From assembly GCA_022376515.1 (NCBI GenBank), contig WTXI01000071.1:62001-126000 (forward strand): a stretch of 64,000 bases of DNA, given 5' to 3'. This DNA is from Lactifluus volemus (Eukaryota > Basidiomycota > Agaricomycetes > Russulales > Russulaceae). Positions within the stretch are counted from its first letter, which is position 1; each line of letters begins with the position of its first letter. A program made the translations under genes and the position numbers. The notes under the pieces were generated by a model. It was given only the letters and a program-made list of their open reading frames with translations, was not told the origin of the DNA and made no database searches. Below are positions 21,069 through 33,500 of the stretch, piece by piece.

Positions 21069-24000
21069 TCACGGTGTCGGCTGTTTTTTCTGGATGGATG
21101 ACAACTAGATCGTATACCATATCTTTGTGGAATAGTACCATACCTCATGTTCCTATCACTCATTTATTCCCTTAGAAGCTATGTATGCTGCACAATATCC
21201 CACTCATGACAATCATGATTTTCACGAGCTTTCCCCGATACAGTTAGGGCTGATATAAAAATGTGATTCTAGTCACATGGTCGTGAATTGAATCAGTAGC
21301 AAAGGAATATGTGAGGAAGTACAACACCAGGAATCTGTAGAAGACTCTTAACGAAGCAAAAGGCTACTATTATAATAAGCAAAAATCTTTCCACTTACAC
21401 GTAACTTACAGTTTGAATGTTTGAACGTTTGAACTTTGAAGCTTGTGTGCATTTTTTTACGTTAGGTTATCACACTTTTTTTACTTCAAAGAGCTTGCAC
21501 GGACCGGATTTAAGAAAAAAAATGGACCCCCGATCCTAAAATATGCGCCTCCATATTTGCTTGAGTGTCACCACTGTTCCTGTTCCATAGATTGACTGAA
21601 GCGGGTGATAGCAATATCAATGATCAATTGAAATGCGCTAAGCGCCAAGATTGGCTCCGATAACGGCAAAAGGGTTTACGACATTTCGTTCAATTGACTG
21701 CCGGATAATGGACGACGAAAGCGAGAGAGGCCCGCAGACGAGGTATTAGAGCAGTAGACCACAATAACTATGCGAGAACGTACTGATCTTCGATTCGACG
21801 ATTCCACAGAAAATGGAAGAAAAGGAAGCAGCTTGAGATACTACCGCTTAAGAAATATTTCAACCAAGATCGCCAGGCGATGACTTTTTCACGATGATAT
21901 TTTTAAATAAATAAAAATAAGACTGTGTACTCCGATTCCTCGCGACGCCGGACAAGTTTTCCGCCGCGGGGTGTCCCCAACGCAGAAGAGTCGTTTCGAA
22001 ACTCGCGTAGAGGAAGGGATCCACGCCCTAACACGAGAGACGTCCTGTAAAGGTATCTTCTCTCCCGAGAATGGTCCGATTCTAGCAGTACGGACTCAAG
22101 AGTCTCACTGCCACCGTGACTGAAAAGCCAACGAGTCACTGTTGGCAGTGTAAGCCCCTCCTTTTGGTCAGCTCGGATTGTCTCCGTGGCCAGTGAAGTC
22201 ACGGTTGACGAGGATGTGGATGTGGAACTAGCACAGAGCGAAATGAAGTGCCGGAATGTCAGAGCTACATATGGGTGGCGGTTTTCATTTCCTGTTGTCC
22301 ATCAAACCCGATGAATAACATGCGTATGTTATACAACTCACTTTAAATGCGTGTAGTAATTGACGTCTGAGAGCAAAGGGTCTGATGTAGATACAGCCCG
22401 AATGAACAGATGGTACCATTTAACTTATTATTACTAGCGTTGGCCCGTGCTCCGCACGGGGCCAAGGCAGTGGTGTTGGAAGAACGCAGTGTATTGTAAG
22501 AGAGAGAGAGAGTAGAGAAGTACTTGAGGTTACAGCAGCAAGTCTGACAGGTGCACGGTTCCTGAAATAGAATTCCTCTGACGATTTCTCGCGTGCGCGA
22601 GGACGTCTGCGGCGAGATGGCTGCGTGAGTTCCCACTGATGAAACCCTCCCCATACACGGGTTTATCCCTCATATGTGTTAGGCTGATGGCGTTGGGATC
22701 GCGCCGAAGACATGGTGCCAGAGACTGTGTTTGTGAAAACTGTGACTCGGACTTTCAAAATTGATCATCAATTTTGAAAGTCACAATTTTCGCAAGCACA
22801 GTCTCAGTACAGTCTCTTGATGATGCCCGCTATTTGAGCAACATACAGATCCCATCGGTGGCTGTGTGGAGAAGCTGCAGATTGTGTCCTACATGCTTCC
22901 GACGCCGTTGTCGCTGCGTTCGCGTAATCCGTCGTTCACATGCGATGTCTGACCAATACCGCAAAGTGGAGCGATACCCGTGCAACTTGTGTGAGGCGTG
23001 TTTAGTTATGTTATTGACTTGCCCAGTTGTGAGGAGGAAAAGCCCTAACTGAACGAATCGTGACTAAGGCAATTGAACCCGATGTGCCTGTTCAAGTAGA
23101 CCCTGACCGAGAACACCATGGTGGGTTCATCAGAAAACACAGATGTTCTTATTTTGATGTATCGAATTATAAACGTGAATTCTAAGAAAGCGGCCGTAGC
23201 AAGGGGGCTATGCAACGTCTTACCCATGGGTGGGTGGCTACAGTATGAGAAATATTGCAAATCGGTCCTGAGCGGGAGGCGACGACTGCATGGTAGACCG
23301 TGACTACCCGTACTGTACATGAATTTACACCGCCGCAAGGGACCCGCCACTTGTCTGGGTTATTATTGAAAGCCCGGGCCCGTGAACGGGGGTAGACATT
23401 GAGCTCAGCTGCGACACATTGGGAATGTCCGTGGGACGTCAAGCGACCAAGGGCGAGCTCGTAATGCGAAGATCAAGGGTTGAAAAGCTTGAATGATCGA
23501 CGTCGCACATTTGGATATACCTCGTGGCGTGCATGGTACTCATGTGAGGTTCAGGTGGTTTACGCGGAGGCCGTGGAATTATCGTCGAGATGTTCAGGTT
23601 CGGTGGAAGTAGCAAGTCAAGTGATCGTACGCGCAAGTCGTGGCACGTGTGGCGGAGTTTCGGGTAGCGTTGGAGGGAAAAGACTGGAAGACTGCACGAT
23701 TCCAAAGTCCTTAAATACGCAGGAACACGTAGCTACTTATAGTATAGGAAGGTGCTTTCGTATGGGCAAAAAAAAGTAATCCTACGAAACTGACGGAATG
23801 CGAGTACCACGGGAGCTGAACAAAAAATAGAGGGCGTCAGTGCGGCACACCCGCACCGGGTCCGAGGCGGAAAGAGGGAACGTCGCCAAGGTGGCGTTTG
23901 CAGCGCGTGCAACGGCGCGAAGGGTGCGGCCTGGTGGCGTACCGGTAGCCCAGGATCTTGTGAAAAGTACCGGAGACGACGGGGCGAGGATAGTTTGGGG

Positions 24001-25003
24001 AAGGAGAGACGAGGGCGGGGCGAGAAGAGAGGAAAAAATGTACGATTTCGAGGTTAGCGGCCACGGTGGAGGTTTACAGAGTGGGAAGTAAACCTCGTGC
24101 GGTGTATGGAGCGCTAATCGCGGACTTCGCGCAGCATGCACTGACAGCGCTCGGTGGCGAAGCGCGTGTTATCGTGATGATGCCGCAACAATGGGAACGA
24201 CACTGATGTGATAGGTCGACCACGTCTTTTCATTCAAAAAAAAAAGAGTACTGTGTCATTATACTGCGACGTGTAACTACTACAGTACGTGGTAGGGGAA
24301 ATACTGCATGCCCAGGTCCCAAGCTTGGGAACGTCCCGAGAAGACAGCTCCGTTGTTTGCCCCCTCCTTCGGGGTTTTAGTTAACGTACTGTATTCAAGT
24401 GGCGGAAGTGACTGATCTTGGGAGGGTGTTGAGTAACAGCCATACCTTGTTTGTAATTGACGAACCACGGAGGTAGACGCCAGTGCCTGATCGATCCCCG
24501 GACCGCGGTTACTACGACTACAGTTCGTCCGATCCAGCGGAAATCGACAAGATTTATATCTATATACTCTTTCTGTCGAATGCATTGCTTGTACTAACTC
24601 GGCAGCCCTCTTCACTCCGTTTTCTCGCTCAAGTCTTGCTCAATCACCACAAGCTTGAGCTACAGTATCTAGTACTATGAATGGCCGTATTCCATACATT
24701 TTTTTGAGAGAGAAATCGTGGGGTGTAGTGACATGAACCTGTGTCGGAGTTTACATGGCAAGCTTACAAAATCTCGCGATCTATATACTTAGCGCTCGAG
24801 AACCACCGAACGGAGTCTGAAATATACCGTGTGACTTTGCGTGACTGAGTCGAGATAATCTTAGTACTAAATACGGAACGTACATCTTCCGCAATTAAGT
24901 GGTACGGACTTGACCTTCTTTTCCAGATGCGGGCAGTGGGTCGATACTACCGGATTATTCAACTGACATATTGGAAAATGACCGGCCGTGTGGCGACGCC
25001 TCG
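21069..25003. other. Gene-poor 3.9-kb interval with hairpins
   Basis: No exon-intron chain or recognisable domain was found on either strand. Non-coding structures seen are a G/C hairpin ending in CTAG at 22434-22465, a GA-dinucleotide run near 22500, and a large hairpin at 22721-22805. Several TACAGTA/TACTGTA words lie at 23239, 23311, 24281, 24387 and 24661. A 119-codon open frame on minus at 23782-24141 and a 99-codon one at 21903-22202 have no recognisable content. The right end must contain the CFA synthase promoter. Confidence 0.55.
22721..22805. repeat. Large hairpin (imperfect palindrome)
   Basis: An inner perfect 16-bp palindrome with one central base (22749-22781; left arm GACTTTCAAAATTGAT) is extended outward by imperfect pairing of GAGACTGTGTTTGTGAAAAC (22721-22740) with its near-complement at 22782-22805. 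The arms differ by a few substitutions and a 5-base insertion. It resembles a collapsed foldback or MITE terminus. Confidence 0.75.
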
Positions 25004-27025
25004 ATGTCAGCGGGGGCCGTTAAAAGCTGCTCTTCTGCTGGGGCAGAAATCATGGCGTCCTCCCGTAACCTCTCCATTCCGTACCCTCGGCCCCCAACTT
25101 TCCAATCAATGTTTACTGCCTTCGGTAGACTGTCTCCCATCTCCTCTACGCCTCCTATTCTAATCATCTCGTAGCTAGGCACTCTGTGTTGGCAAGTCTC
25201 GAGCAAGCCGTCGAGACGGGTTGCTTAGAGATCGAAGAATCCGGACTGGTTCACCGATTTGGATCGTACAAAGACGGTACAAATTATGTCCGCGTTACTG
25301 TTGTAAACGATTCATTCTGGCCGCAAATGTTATTGTGAGTGTTAGTCACTACAGAGGATGTTGACTTGGCGACTGACTTGCATTCACCAGTCATGAAGAC
25401 CTAGGCTGTATGTCGTATGTCCTTCTAGGATGTCTGCAATGATTGAATCTTTGCAGTCAGTGAAGCATACATGATTGGTAATATCGAACTTGACTCGGAC
25501 AATTTAGCGAATGTCATGAAAGTCAGCGTTCTCATTGATGACGACCATATTGTGGTGTTGACGCCATACCTTTTCAGCTCTGGCTCGATAACCAGTCTAG
25601 AATGGTCTCTCTCACCTCCGTTTTCAAGCGGTTTAATTTGGCCTTGTCCGGATTGTACAGTGCTTTTCTCGGACAGACCCTCACCCAAGCCCGATTCAAC
25701 GTCGTTGCAAGTTATGACCAATCGAACGAGTTGTTCAAGGTTTGTGCTTCTTAACGCCTGCCACTTCTCGGAGTTAATTGGTCACACGTTGTCAGGCCTT
25801 CTTAAGCAAAGAGATGATGTACTCGTGTGCTCTATGGAGTGACAAGGAAGGCGGCGTTGACGGCGATTTACTGTCAAGGTCAGGGGATCACAATACAGAT
25901 CTCGAGATGGCACAACTACGGAAGATCCATTACGTTCTTCGCAAAGCACGTGTCAAGCGTGGACATCGGATCCTGGAAATTGGTTCAGGCTGGGGGGGTC
26001 TTGCCATCGAGGTTTGCTAGAATTATCATCCATCTCGGGGTCACAACGTTGACACATTCTCTTCGAACCAGGCAGCGCGGACCTTTGGATGTGAAGTAGA
26101 CACTCTTACGTTGTCGGTTGAACAGAAAAAGCTAGCTGAAGAACGCATACGTGAAGCTGGTCTGGACCATCTCGTTCGCGTTCACCTAATGGACTATCGG
26201 CAAATCCCCCAGATTTTGAAAAGAAGTTTGATGCTTTCGTAAGCATTGAAATGGTCGAGGTGAGTTTTGTTGGGTGCATGAAGTAATATATTATTGACCC
26301 CACGCCCTGTAGCATGTTGGCCCAAAGGTGGAGTAACTCTTAAAGAAGTGAAGACAGATAGCTAATCAGCGCATCCTTTTCCAAAGTACTATCCAGCCTA
26401 CTTCAAGGTCATGGACAAAGCCCTCAAGTCCACAAATGCAGCCGCTGTAGTGACTTGCACGTCTCGTCCAGAGTCAAGATATTCCGGGTATCAGTACGTG
26501 ATGTTTTGACCCACTGCCCTTTACCGTAATGGACCCCTCATTCTTTTGTAGATCCGAAGATTTTGCAAGGAAATATATTTGGCCAAATGCGGTCATCCCA
26601 TCCGCCACTGCTCTAATAAACGCCGTGAATGCTGCCACGCAGGGTCGCTTTACTGTCGAAGGAGTGGAGAACCATTCCGCTCGTATGTATTCAGTTCTTG
26701 TTCAGTACCCGCAAATCTCCTCAACCCTGTCTGCAGACTACCCGAGGACCCTCAGAGAATGGGACAAGCGCTTTGTGACAAACGTCACCCCCAAAATCCT
26801 CGCGAAGGACTTCCCCTCCGCGGCAATGGATCCTGCAAATTTTGAGATGTTGTGTAGGAAGTGGCGTTACCTCTTTGCATACGCAAGTGCAGGCATGGGA
26901 TCTGGTTATGTCACCTGCCATATGTTCACATTCATTCGCTCCGTATGTGTTTTGGTACATCTGACTATGCTTTGACCTCTCGCTGACTTGTACTCGTGGC
27001 GCAGGACGATAAACCGTGTGTATAA
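25004..27025 (+). CDS. Cyclopropane-fatty-acyl-phospholipid synthase-type SAM methyltransferase
   Basis: SAM-dependent lipid methyltransferase of the CFA synthase family, which transfers a methyl(ene) group to unsaturated acyl chains of phospholipids. The start at 25004 gives MSAGAVKSCSSAGAEIMASS. Intron 25125-25174 joins to ARHSVLASLEQAVETGCLEI. Later exons give FSEAYMIGNIELDSDNLANV, LWLDNQSRMVSLTSVFKRFN, the SAM motif ILEIGSGWGGLAIE (near 25975-26013), VSIEMVEHVGPK, YYPAYFKVMDKALKSTNAAA, SEDFARKYIWPNAVIPSATA, YPRTLREWDKRFVTNVTPKI and GSGYVTCHMFTFIRS, ending DDKPCV-stop (27023-27025). At least nine introns. The frame breaks once at a five-C run (26206-26210), where family alignment expects one more C. 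The gene is therefore either a recent pseudogene or contains an assembly error; everything after the run is otherwise well preserved. Confidence 0.87.
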
Positions 27026-29481
27026 CGGGTGGTCTGCATCATACGGGATAGATCGAGCTATGGACGCTGTCGTATTCTTTCATTAAAGGGCCTCGAGTAG
27101 TTGCACGGACAATCTTTCAGCTTTATTTATGATTAAGATTTGTATTGTATTTTTTTCGAACTCAATATACCCATCGGCTGTGCTGAACGAGCTCATATAT
27201 ACATCTGATCTCTCAATGTCAATGGAGACAGGCAGGGAGTCGACAATTCTCGAGTTCCAGCGTGGGAGGACGATAACCCCTTCAAGTTAAGTTTGTTCCC
27301 GCGATTGAAGTGATGGTTGACAGGCGAATTGAATCGAACCCGGTCGCCCAGGGAAAAACCTCTTAGCCAAGCAATACATAACGCGTGGAGGTTCTTAACT
27401 TCAAAGTCGAAAAACAACCAGGAACAGCAAGGAACGAAGGCTAGTAGTATGTGTGGTAAAAACGGCAAAATATATACGGCGACCATGAGGCGCGGCGATC
27501 TGTGGAGTGGGAGCGGTGTGCCTTGGCGGCCTTAGGCATGTAATGGCGCCGTAAACAGCATCGATTGGCTATGGCAGGAGCAAAACATACCCGTGGATTA
27601 GCCAGCTGGGATTGAGACGTAGTATCATTTGAAAACTACGTTACCCCAAAAGCCGGCTAATCAAATGCTTGAGGCCTAGATGAGGGCCAAGTGGAGTGCT
27701 GTACAATCCCGAATTTCTGTGCTCAGTCACACTATGGTCACCATCTTTTAAACTCCGTTCGGTTGTTCTGTCAGGATTTCCATACGGTAGATCGTGAGAC
27801 TCAGATACTGTAGCGTTGTCACGGTTCAGGGCCGCATTTTTGCCGAGCCGATTTACGGCTCAATCTGGCAAGCCGCTCATGAACGGCTCATGAACGGCTC
27901 AAAGCCCAGATCGGTCGCCATATATGGTGCCAAGAAATAAGTGAGTTGTAGCTCAGCCTGGCGACACCGCGTGCTTCATTATTAAAAGACCCTTTGCTTC
28001 TTTTCATGTGCAGGAAAATGAGTAGCGAGGAGGCACAGTCAATGTTCCTGAGTCCCTTAGGCCCGAGCTACTTGAATTACAAGTCCACAATGAGTGTCTG
28101 GATCAAAGGGTGCATCAATGGGAATGGGCTTGCCTTTCAGTCACTGAGAGGCTCTGATACTCAGGTGCACCATGGGGTTCATGCTAAGATACAGTGCTGT
28201 TCCCACCACTGGCACCAGCCCGCAAGGGCCCTCAAATCAAAGGACTGGGAACAACAGAGGAAGTCGTGCATTCAGTTGCGGATAGTGACTCGGGGCTGAC
28301 GAAAGCCCACTAAATGGCCAAGTAAATACAGCGGAATAAGAGTGATAGGCCATGAAACAGGGAAGGAGGCTGCGGTAACTCTGCCAGTGCAGACCACTTA
28401 AGCGACTCGATGGATGTGGGAGCCTGAGTGAAGCCTGATACAGACTCTGATGAGTCTGATCATGACACGTCTCTAGTAGTTAGTTATCCTTGAAGAAATA
28501 TCGAAATCAAACATCGATGATGCAAATCACAACGACGACGCGCCGCTGTGACGCTGTCCACATCCCGCCCTCTTTCGGAAAGGGTAGAGTTATTCCCGCC
28601 TCGCCTAACAGTTGGAATGCGACATGATCGCTAGACACCATTGAGGCGCAGTGCACAGTAGAAAAAATTGAAATTACATTACCTCTAATCTAAGTTACTC
28701 GGTGTCAAACAAGCTTTCGCTGGCACGAAGCGATTCCGTTTTTGGGACTGAGCTTGGATGGAATCGATGGATAAGCTAGTTGAAGAACGGACAGGGACAA
28801 CGGACCTAATTGAGGAATAACCCAGGATACCCGGCCCCAGGTCCCAGGCACTCCCTGCTGGCATAAGGAATGATCTACTTACGACTTGAATAGGACGGAA
28901 TAGAAAACACGTTTTGCGGCATTTATATGGAGAATTCTGTGGGTGCTCAACTGTAGGTACTGGCCGCCAGTGTGTGACCCCACTGCTGGAGTCCCATCAT
29001 GATTCCCCTCCAACAAAGGTGAGAATCTTCTCTTTCCTCAAGCTCAGGAGAAACGGAGAGATCCACTTTGATGGAACGAAAGGATAGCTTTGATGAAGGA
29101 TAACCAATCAAGAGGCTTCCCGCCAGTATGCCAGATTGAGAATGGGCCCGTACCGCTGTGTCAAAAAACCATGGACCGTTTTCTCATGTCAAGGATTGTA
29201 TACATCATAGACACGCCTGACCCCTTTTCGAAGTTCTGATCCCAGTCTCGAGTCTAGCCTAGCAAAGGAAGCGGGGTGTGAATGCTCTCCAATGCACAGG
29301 TGGCACAGCGAGGAAGAGCAGAATCGAGTACATTTGCGTCATGATGATGTAAAAGAGATGAGCATAGCGATCGCCGCAGAGGGATATCATAACATATCGG
29401 ACGCACAAACATCGTTGCGCCTTTGCGAGGGTAGTTGGTATACAATAGCTTTGTGGATTTACACAACATGCTGACGCTGAA
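27026..29481. other. Intergenic, no gene seen
   Basis: 2.4 kb between the CFA synthase and ARL2 (tail-to-tail). It includes a degenerate tRNA-like patch on minus (about 27330-27372), a doubled CTCATGAACGG word near 27877-27900 with short GAGCCG/CGGCTC stems around it, and a 101-codon open frame at 27994-28299 without recognisable content. Nothing supports a gene. Confidence 0.5.
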
Positions 29482-30374
29482 CTAAGATACTTCAGTAGGC
29501 GGCGTTTTTAGAACTGGTGGGACCGTGACTGTAGCCCCCTCTGTGAAAGTGCTGTAGTACAGTCGACTAGCAACTTCGCCCACAACCCAATTTAGTCCCT
29601 CCAGAAGGTTGTATCCAGTCACTGCACTGCATGAAACAATGCGCCATTGATGGGACTTTATTCCAGAAAGATCCAACACCTTAAAGAGAACCCACGTCAG
29701 CCGAGAGCCCCCTTCGGTCAAGTAAGTCACCGGAACTGGCCTGTTCTATCTCTTGGTCCGTCATAGAGCCCTGAATGTCTTGTTTGTTGGCAAAGACAAG
29801 CAAAGATGCACCTGCCAGTCTCTGAAAATAGACGGTCATGTATGGGAGACACCAGCAGACATAACGTAAACACATACGTCTTCGAGGAGTAGACTATGTA
29901 GCTCTTCCTTGCAGTCACCCATACGCGATCTATCTCCAGAATCGACAACCCAAACAAGTGCATCTGTCTGTTCAAAGTAGTTTCGCCAGTACGGACGGAG
30001 CGTCCGTTGACCGCCCACATCCCCTGAGAGCATTCAGGTGGATAACAAAGAAGCAATTGAAGCGTTTGCCGCCCACGAACATATGTTCAAAGTGTAGCTT
30101 TTTGAAAGCTGAGCAGTTGTCCCTCGAACGATAAGGGGTAATCTCACCGGCCATGCACGAATGTCTTGATATTAAATCCCAAAGTTGGACTCACACCCGT
30201 GATATCTTCACCGTTCAGCTTCTTCAATATCGTGGTCTTTCCAGCATTGTCAAGGCCGCTGCCGCAAATTCATTCTAACTCGAAATCTCTTAGATCGGGG
30301 GTGACTTACAGAAAGAGAAGCCTCATCTCCTTTTCCTTCCGCCTATTCTTCCGTATTATGGTGAGTAGTCCCAT
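29482..30374 (-). CDS. ARL2: ARL2 small GTPase (Alp41/Cin4 type)
   Basis: Arf-like GTPase that works with tubulin cofactors in microtubule biogenesis. The start at 30374 gives [20 protein letters not shown], with the Gly2 typical of the Arf family. The next exon holds G1 ([20 protein letters not shown]) and the switch I segment [16 protein letters not shown] 17-nt microexon (30081-30097) encodes YTLNI. Then [20 protein letters not shown] (G3), [10 protein letters not shown], and the NKQD motif ([20 protein letters not shown]). The last exon reads [20 protein letters not shown] (SAV = G5) and ends TPPTEVS-stop. The junction EIEQ|VLDL aligns without gap to other ARL2 proteins only if intron 29680-29740 uses a GC donor. 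All expected GTPase motifs are present. It is divergent from eIF5B. Confidence 0.95.
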
Positions 30375-30535
30375 AAGAGTATGAAAAGAGGCAGCGGTAA
30401 ATAGAGATCCGAGTCGCAGGTCCGGACCGACGACGACTCGCGATACAAACTCGGTACCGGATCAACATTCTGACTGCGACGCGACGCTCACTGATTATAA
30501 TACACCCTACTTTCCTCCACTATTACGTTGAAATC
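30375..30535. promoter_or_regulatory. Short bidirectional promoter (ARL2 / eIF5B)
   Basis: Only 161 bp separates the start codons of two divergent housekeeping genes, so 5' UTRs and both core promoters must share it. It has a GGTCCGGACC-like palindrome around 30420 and an A/T-rich spot near 30492-30502 (TGATTATAATACA). It is likely constitutive and co-expressed, by inference. Confidence 0.65.
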
Positions 30536-33500
30536 ATGGCACCAAAGAACAAAGGGAAGAAGAGTAAAAATGCGGATGATGATGTTTTCTGGTGCGTCGC
30601 GCGATCGTGTCCCATCTGGCTGTAATAACGTCATTACTCATTCCAGGGAGACAGTCGGAACATCGGCCGCGGGAAACAACCTCGCATCCACCAACGATGT
30701 TCCGGATGGCGACCTCCAACATAAAGCACTCAACCAGGGCTCATTTGCGGCCCTGGGGGCGACAGATAACCCGGGACAAGTTGATGAAGAGGAAGATTTC
30801 GGGGGTCTCATGGTGCGCATCACATCCATTCGTTCGCGCTGGGACTTTAATTTCCATTCTTTCAGTCTACATTACGTGCAACTCAGAAGAACAAGAAGGT
30901 CAAGAAGAAAGGTGCTGCAGCTACTTCGACAGCGTCCGTCTCCTTCGCAGATGGACCTCCCCCGGGTGAAGGCTCAGATAGAGAAGCCGCAGCTGCGAGG
31001 GGCGATATCTCCGCTCCTAGAGCAGGTATAGAAGTGACGCCGGATGACCTTGCTGATGAAGAATGGGGTCCTGTGAAAGAGAAGGGGAAAAAGGGAAAGG
31101 CAAAAGGAAAGAAACCCGATGCGGAGGATGGGGATGCGATTCAAGGTGCGTGCTAACGAGTGTGATACCTATTACTGTTCTTACATGATTTCAGCTCCTG
31201 AGGGAAGTCACTCGGGACCCTCTCCTGGAGACGCTGCACCGTCTGCAGAAGCAAATGATGCAGAGGATGCCGAAACGGGTGAAGGTCCAAAAATATTGTC
31301 AAAGAAAGAGAAGGAACGGTTGAAGAAGGAGAAGGAAAAGGTCGTCAGACAGTTTCCTGTGTGGGTGGAATTTACTAACTCCATTCGCTCGACTAGGCAA
31401 AGAAAAAGGCCCAGTCAGCTGCTAAGAAAGCTCAAGGTGGTGCCGAAACAGAGGTTGCAGTAACAACGGAGCACCCACCACCGGTACCAGAATCCCCTGC
31501 CGCCGCTCTCGCTGCTACCAACAAAGAAGACGATGAAGGCGAGGATGGCGAGGCAGCTGGTGGCGAAGGGGACGCGAAAAAGAAGAAGAAAAAGAAGAAA
31601 GCAAAGAAGGATGACGAACCCGCTCCTGCTCCGGTAAAGAAGAAGGGTGTGGCTGGCATCGGTGCACTCAAGGCTATGATGGAGGAGAAGAAGCGAATCG
31701 AGGAAGAAGCAAGAAGGAGGGAGGAGGAGGAGCGAAAGCGCATCGAGGAGGAGGAACGCAGAGCTGAGGAAGAGGCGCAACGGAAAGAGGAAGAAAAACA
31801 AAGAAAAAAGGAGAAGGAAAAGGTGTGTCGCCACTATCCGCATTATGCACCGTTATCTTATCTGCTACTTCAGGCCAAGCGCGAGGTAGCGAGGAAAGAG
31901 GGGCGTTTGCTCACAAAAAAACAAAAGGAAGAGCAGCGCGCTGCGGAGATTCGTAGGCAAGCGTTACTATCGTCAGGCGTGCAGATCGAAGGGTTACATC
32001 AACCTGGGGCTCCTGCAAAGCGTCCTGTTTACGGTAACCGCAAAAAGGGTGGTTCTGCAAAAGGTGGTTCGCCTGCGCCCGATTCTGTCCCTCAGACACC
32101 GGAACCGCCCCGTCCTAAGGAACTTGCGCCGGAACCCATTCCCGAACCCGAGCCTTCACCGTCTGCTGTGGAAAAGGTGGCAGAAGATGTCCCAGATGAC
32201 TGGGAAGCCTCGAGCGAAGAGGAAAAGGGCCCTCCGGCTGCAGAAGTGAAGGAGACTTGGGATGACCCCAGTGAGGAGGAAGCCCCCGTGCCAAAACCCA
32301 CACCTGCGCCCCGTGGCGCGGCAAAGACTGTTCCCACAAAAGGTTTGCTGTTCGTCATCTATTGTATCTTCGCTCGTCTGATCTGCACCTAGCGAACAGT
32401 GCCCCCGCCGGCAGGCCTTCGGCGGCCAAAGCCAATCCTTCCTCTGAATCCAGTTCCGATGAGTCTGAAACGGAGGATGACTCGGAAGAGGATTCTGAAG
32501 AGGAGAGCGACTCGGATTCTGACGAGTCAGAAGATGCTCGAACTACTGTGCAGCGGATGGCTGCTCAGCGCAAGGCCGAAGCTGCTGTGCGGCGGCAGAA
32601 GGCACGCGAAGAGGCCATTGCGGCTGGAAGTAAAGATGACCTTCGTAGCCCTATTTGTTGCATTTTGGGACATGTGGACACGGGGAAGACCAAACTTTTG
32701 GACAAAGTATGCCCTGCCTACTTTGGCTCGCCGTGGTGCTGAGTTTTCGGGCCCTAGATCCGCCAAACGAATGTCCAGGAGGGGGAGGCCGGTGGTATCA
32801 CGCAACAAATCGGTGCAACCTACTTCCCGGTAGAGGCTATCAGAATGAAGACCGCCGTTCTGAATAAAGTACTCTTTTCGCTACATTTCTCACTCATACG
32901 CCTGACGTATCTCGCCAGGATGACCAGCAAGAATTCAAAGTCCCGGGTCTCCTGGTCATTGACACCCCAGGACACGAATCCTTCACGAATCTGCGATCCC
33001 GCGGCAGCTCTTTATGCAACATTGCGATCCTCGTCGTAGATATTATGGTATGTCCCAAGGAGTATCTTACCATGTCTCGCTCTTCACTTGCCGTGCAGCA
33101 TGGTCTGGAACCACAGACCCTGGAGTCCCTGCGACTACTCCGCGACAGGAAGACGCCGTTTATTGTTGCTCTTAACAAAGTTCGTCTGTCAATACTTGAG
33201 CCTACCTAACGCACTCTGACGAAGGTTTAGATCGATCGTATCTATGGTTGGGAGGCAACGCCAGACGGGGCCTTCCAAGAGTCTTTGGCAAAACAGAAAC
33301 GCTCAGTGCAGCGTGAATTCGAAGATAGGGTGCAGAGGACGATTCTGGCATTCGCAGAACAGGGCCTCAACTCGGCGCTCTACTATGAGAACAAGAACTT
33401 CGCGCGGAATGTGTCACTTGTGCCGACATCTGCTATCACTGGCGAGGGTGTGCCCGACATGATTCTATTGCTCGTGAATCTCACTCAGCAGCGCATGAGC

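Noticed and set aside
23782..24141. 119-codon minus-strand open frame
   Set aside because: Low-complexity Pro/Ser/Arg composition, no recognisable motif and no splice context.
24971..25003. Upstream extension of the CFA synthase start
   Set aside because: The extended frame would need a non-ATG start; the first ATG in frame is at 25004.
27320..27372. tRNA-like A-box (TGGCTAAGAGG) and B-box (GGTTCGATTCA) on minus
   Set aside because: The boxes are only about 18 nt apart and the T-stem and acceptor stem do not pair, so it is not a functional tRNA; at most a relic or SINE-head fragment.
27994..28299. 101-codon plus-strand open frame
   Set aside because: No homology I recognise and no promoter or splice context; treated as random.
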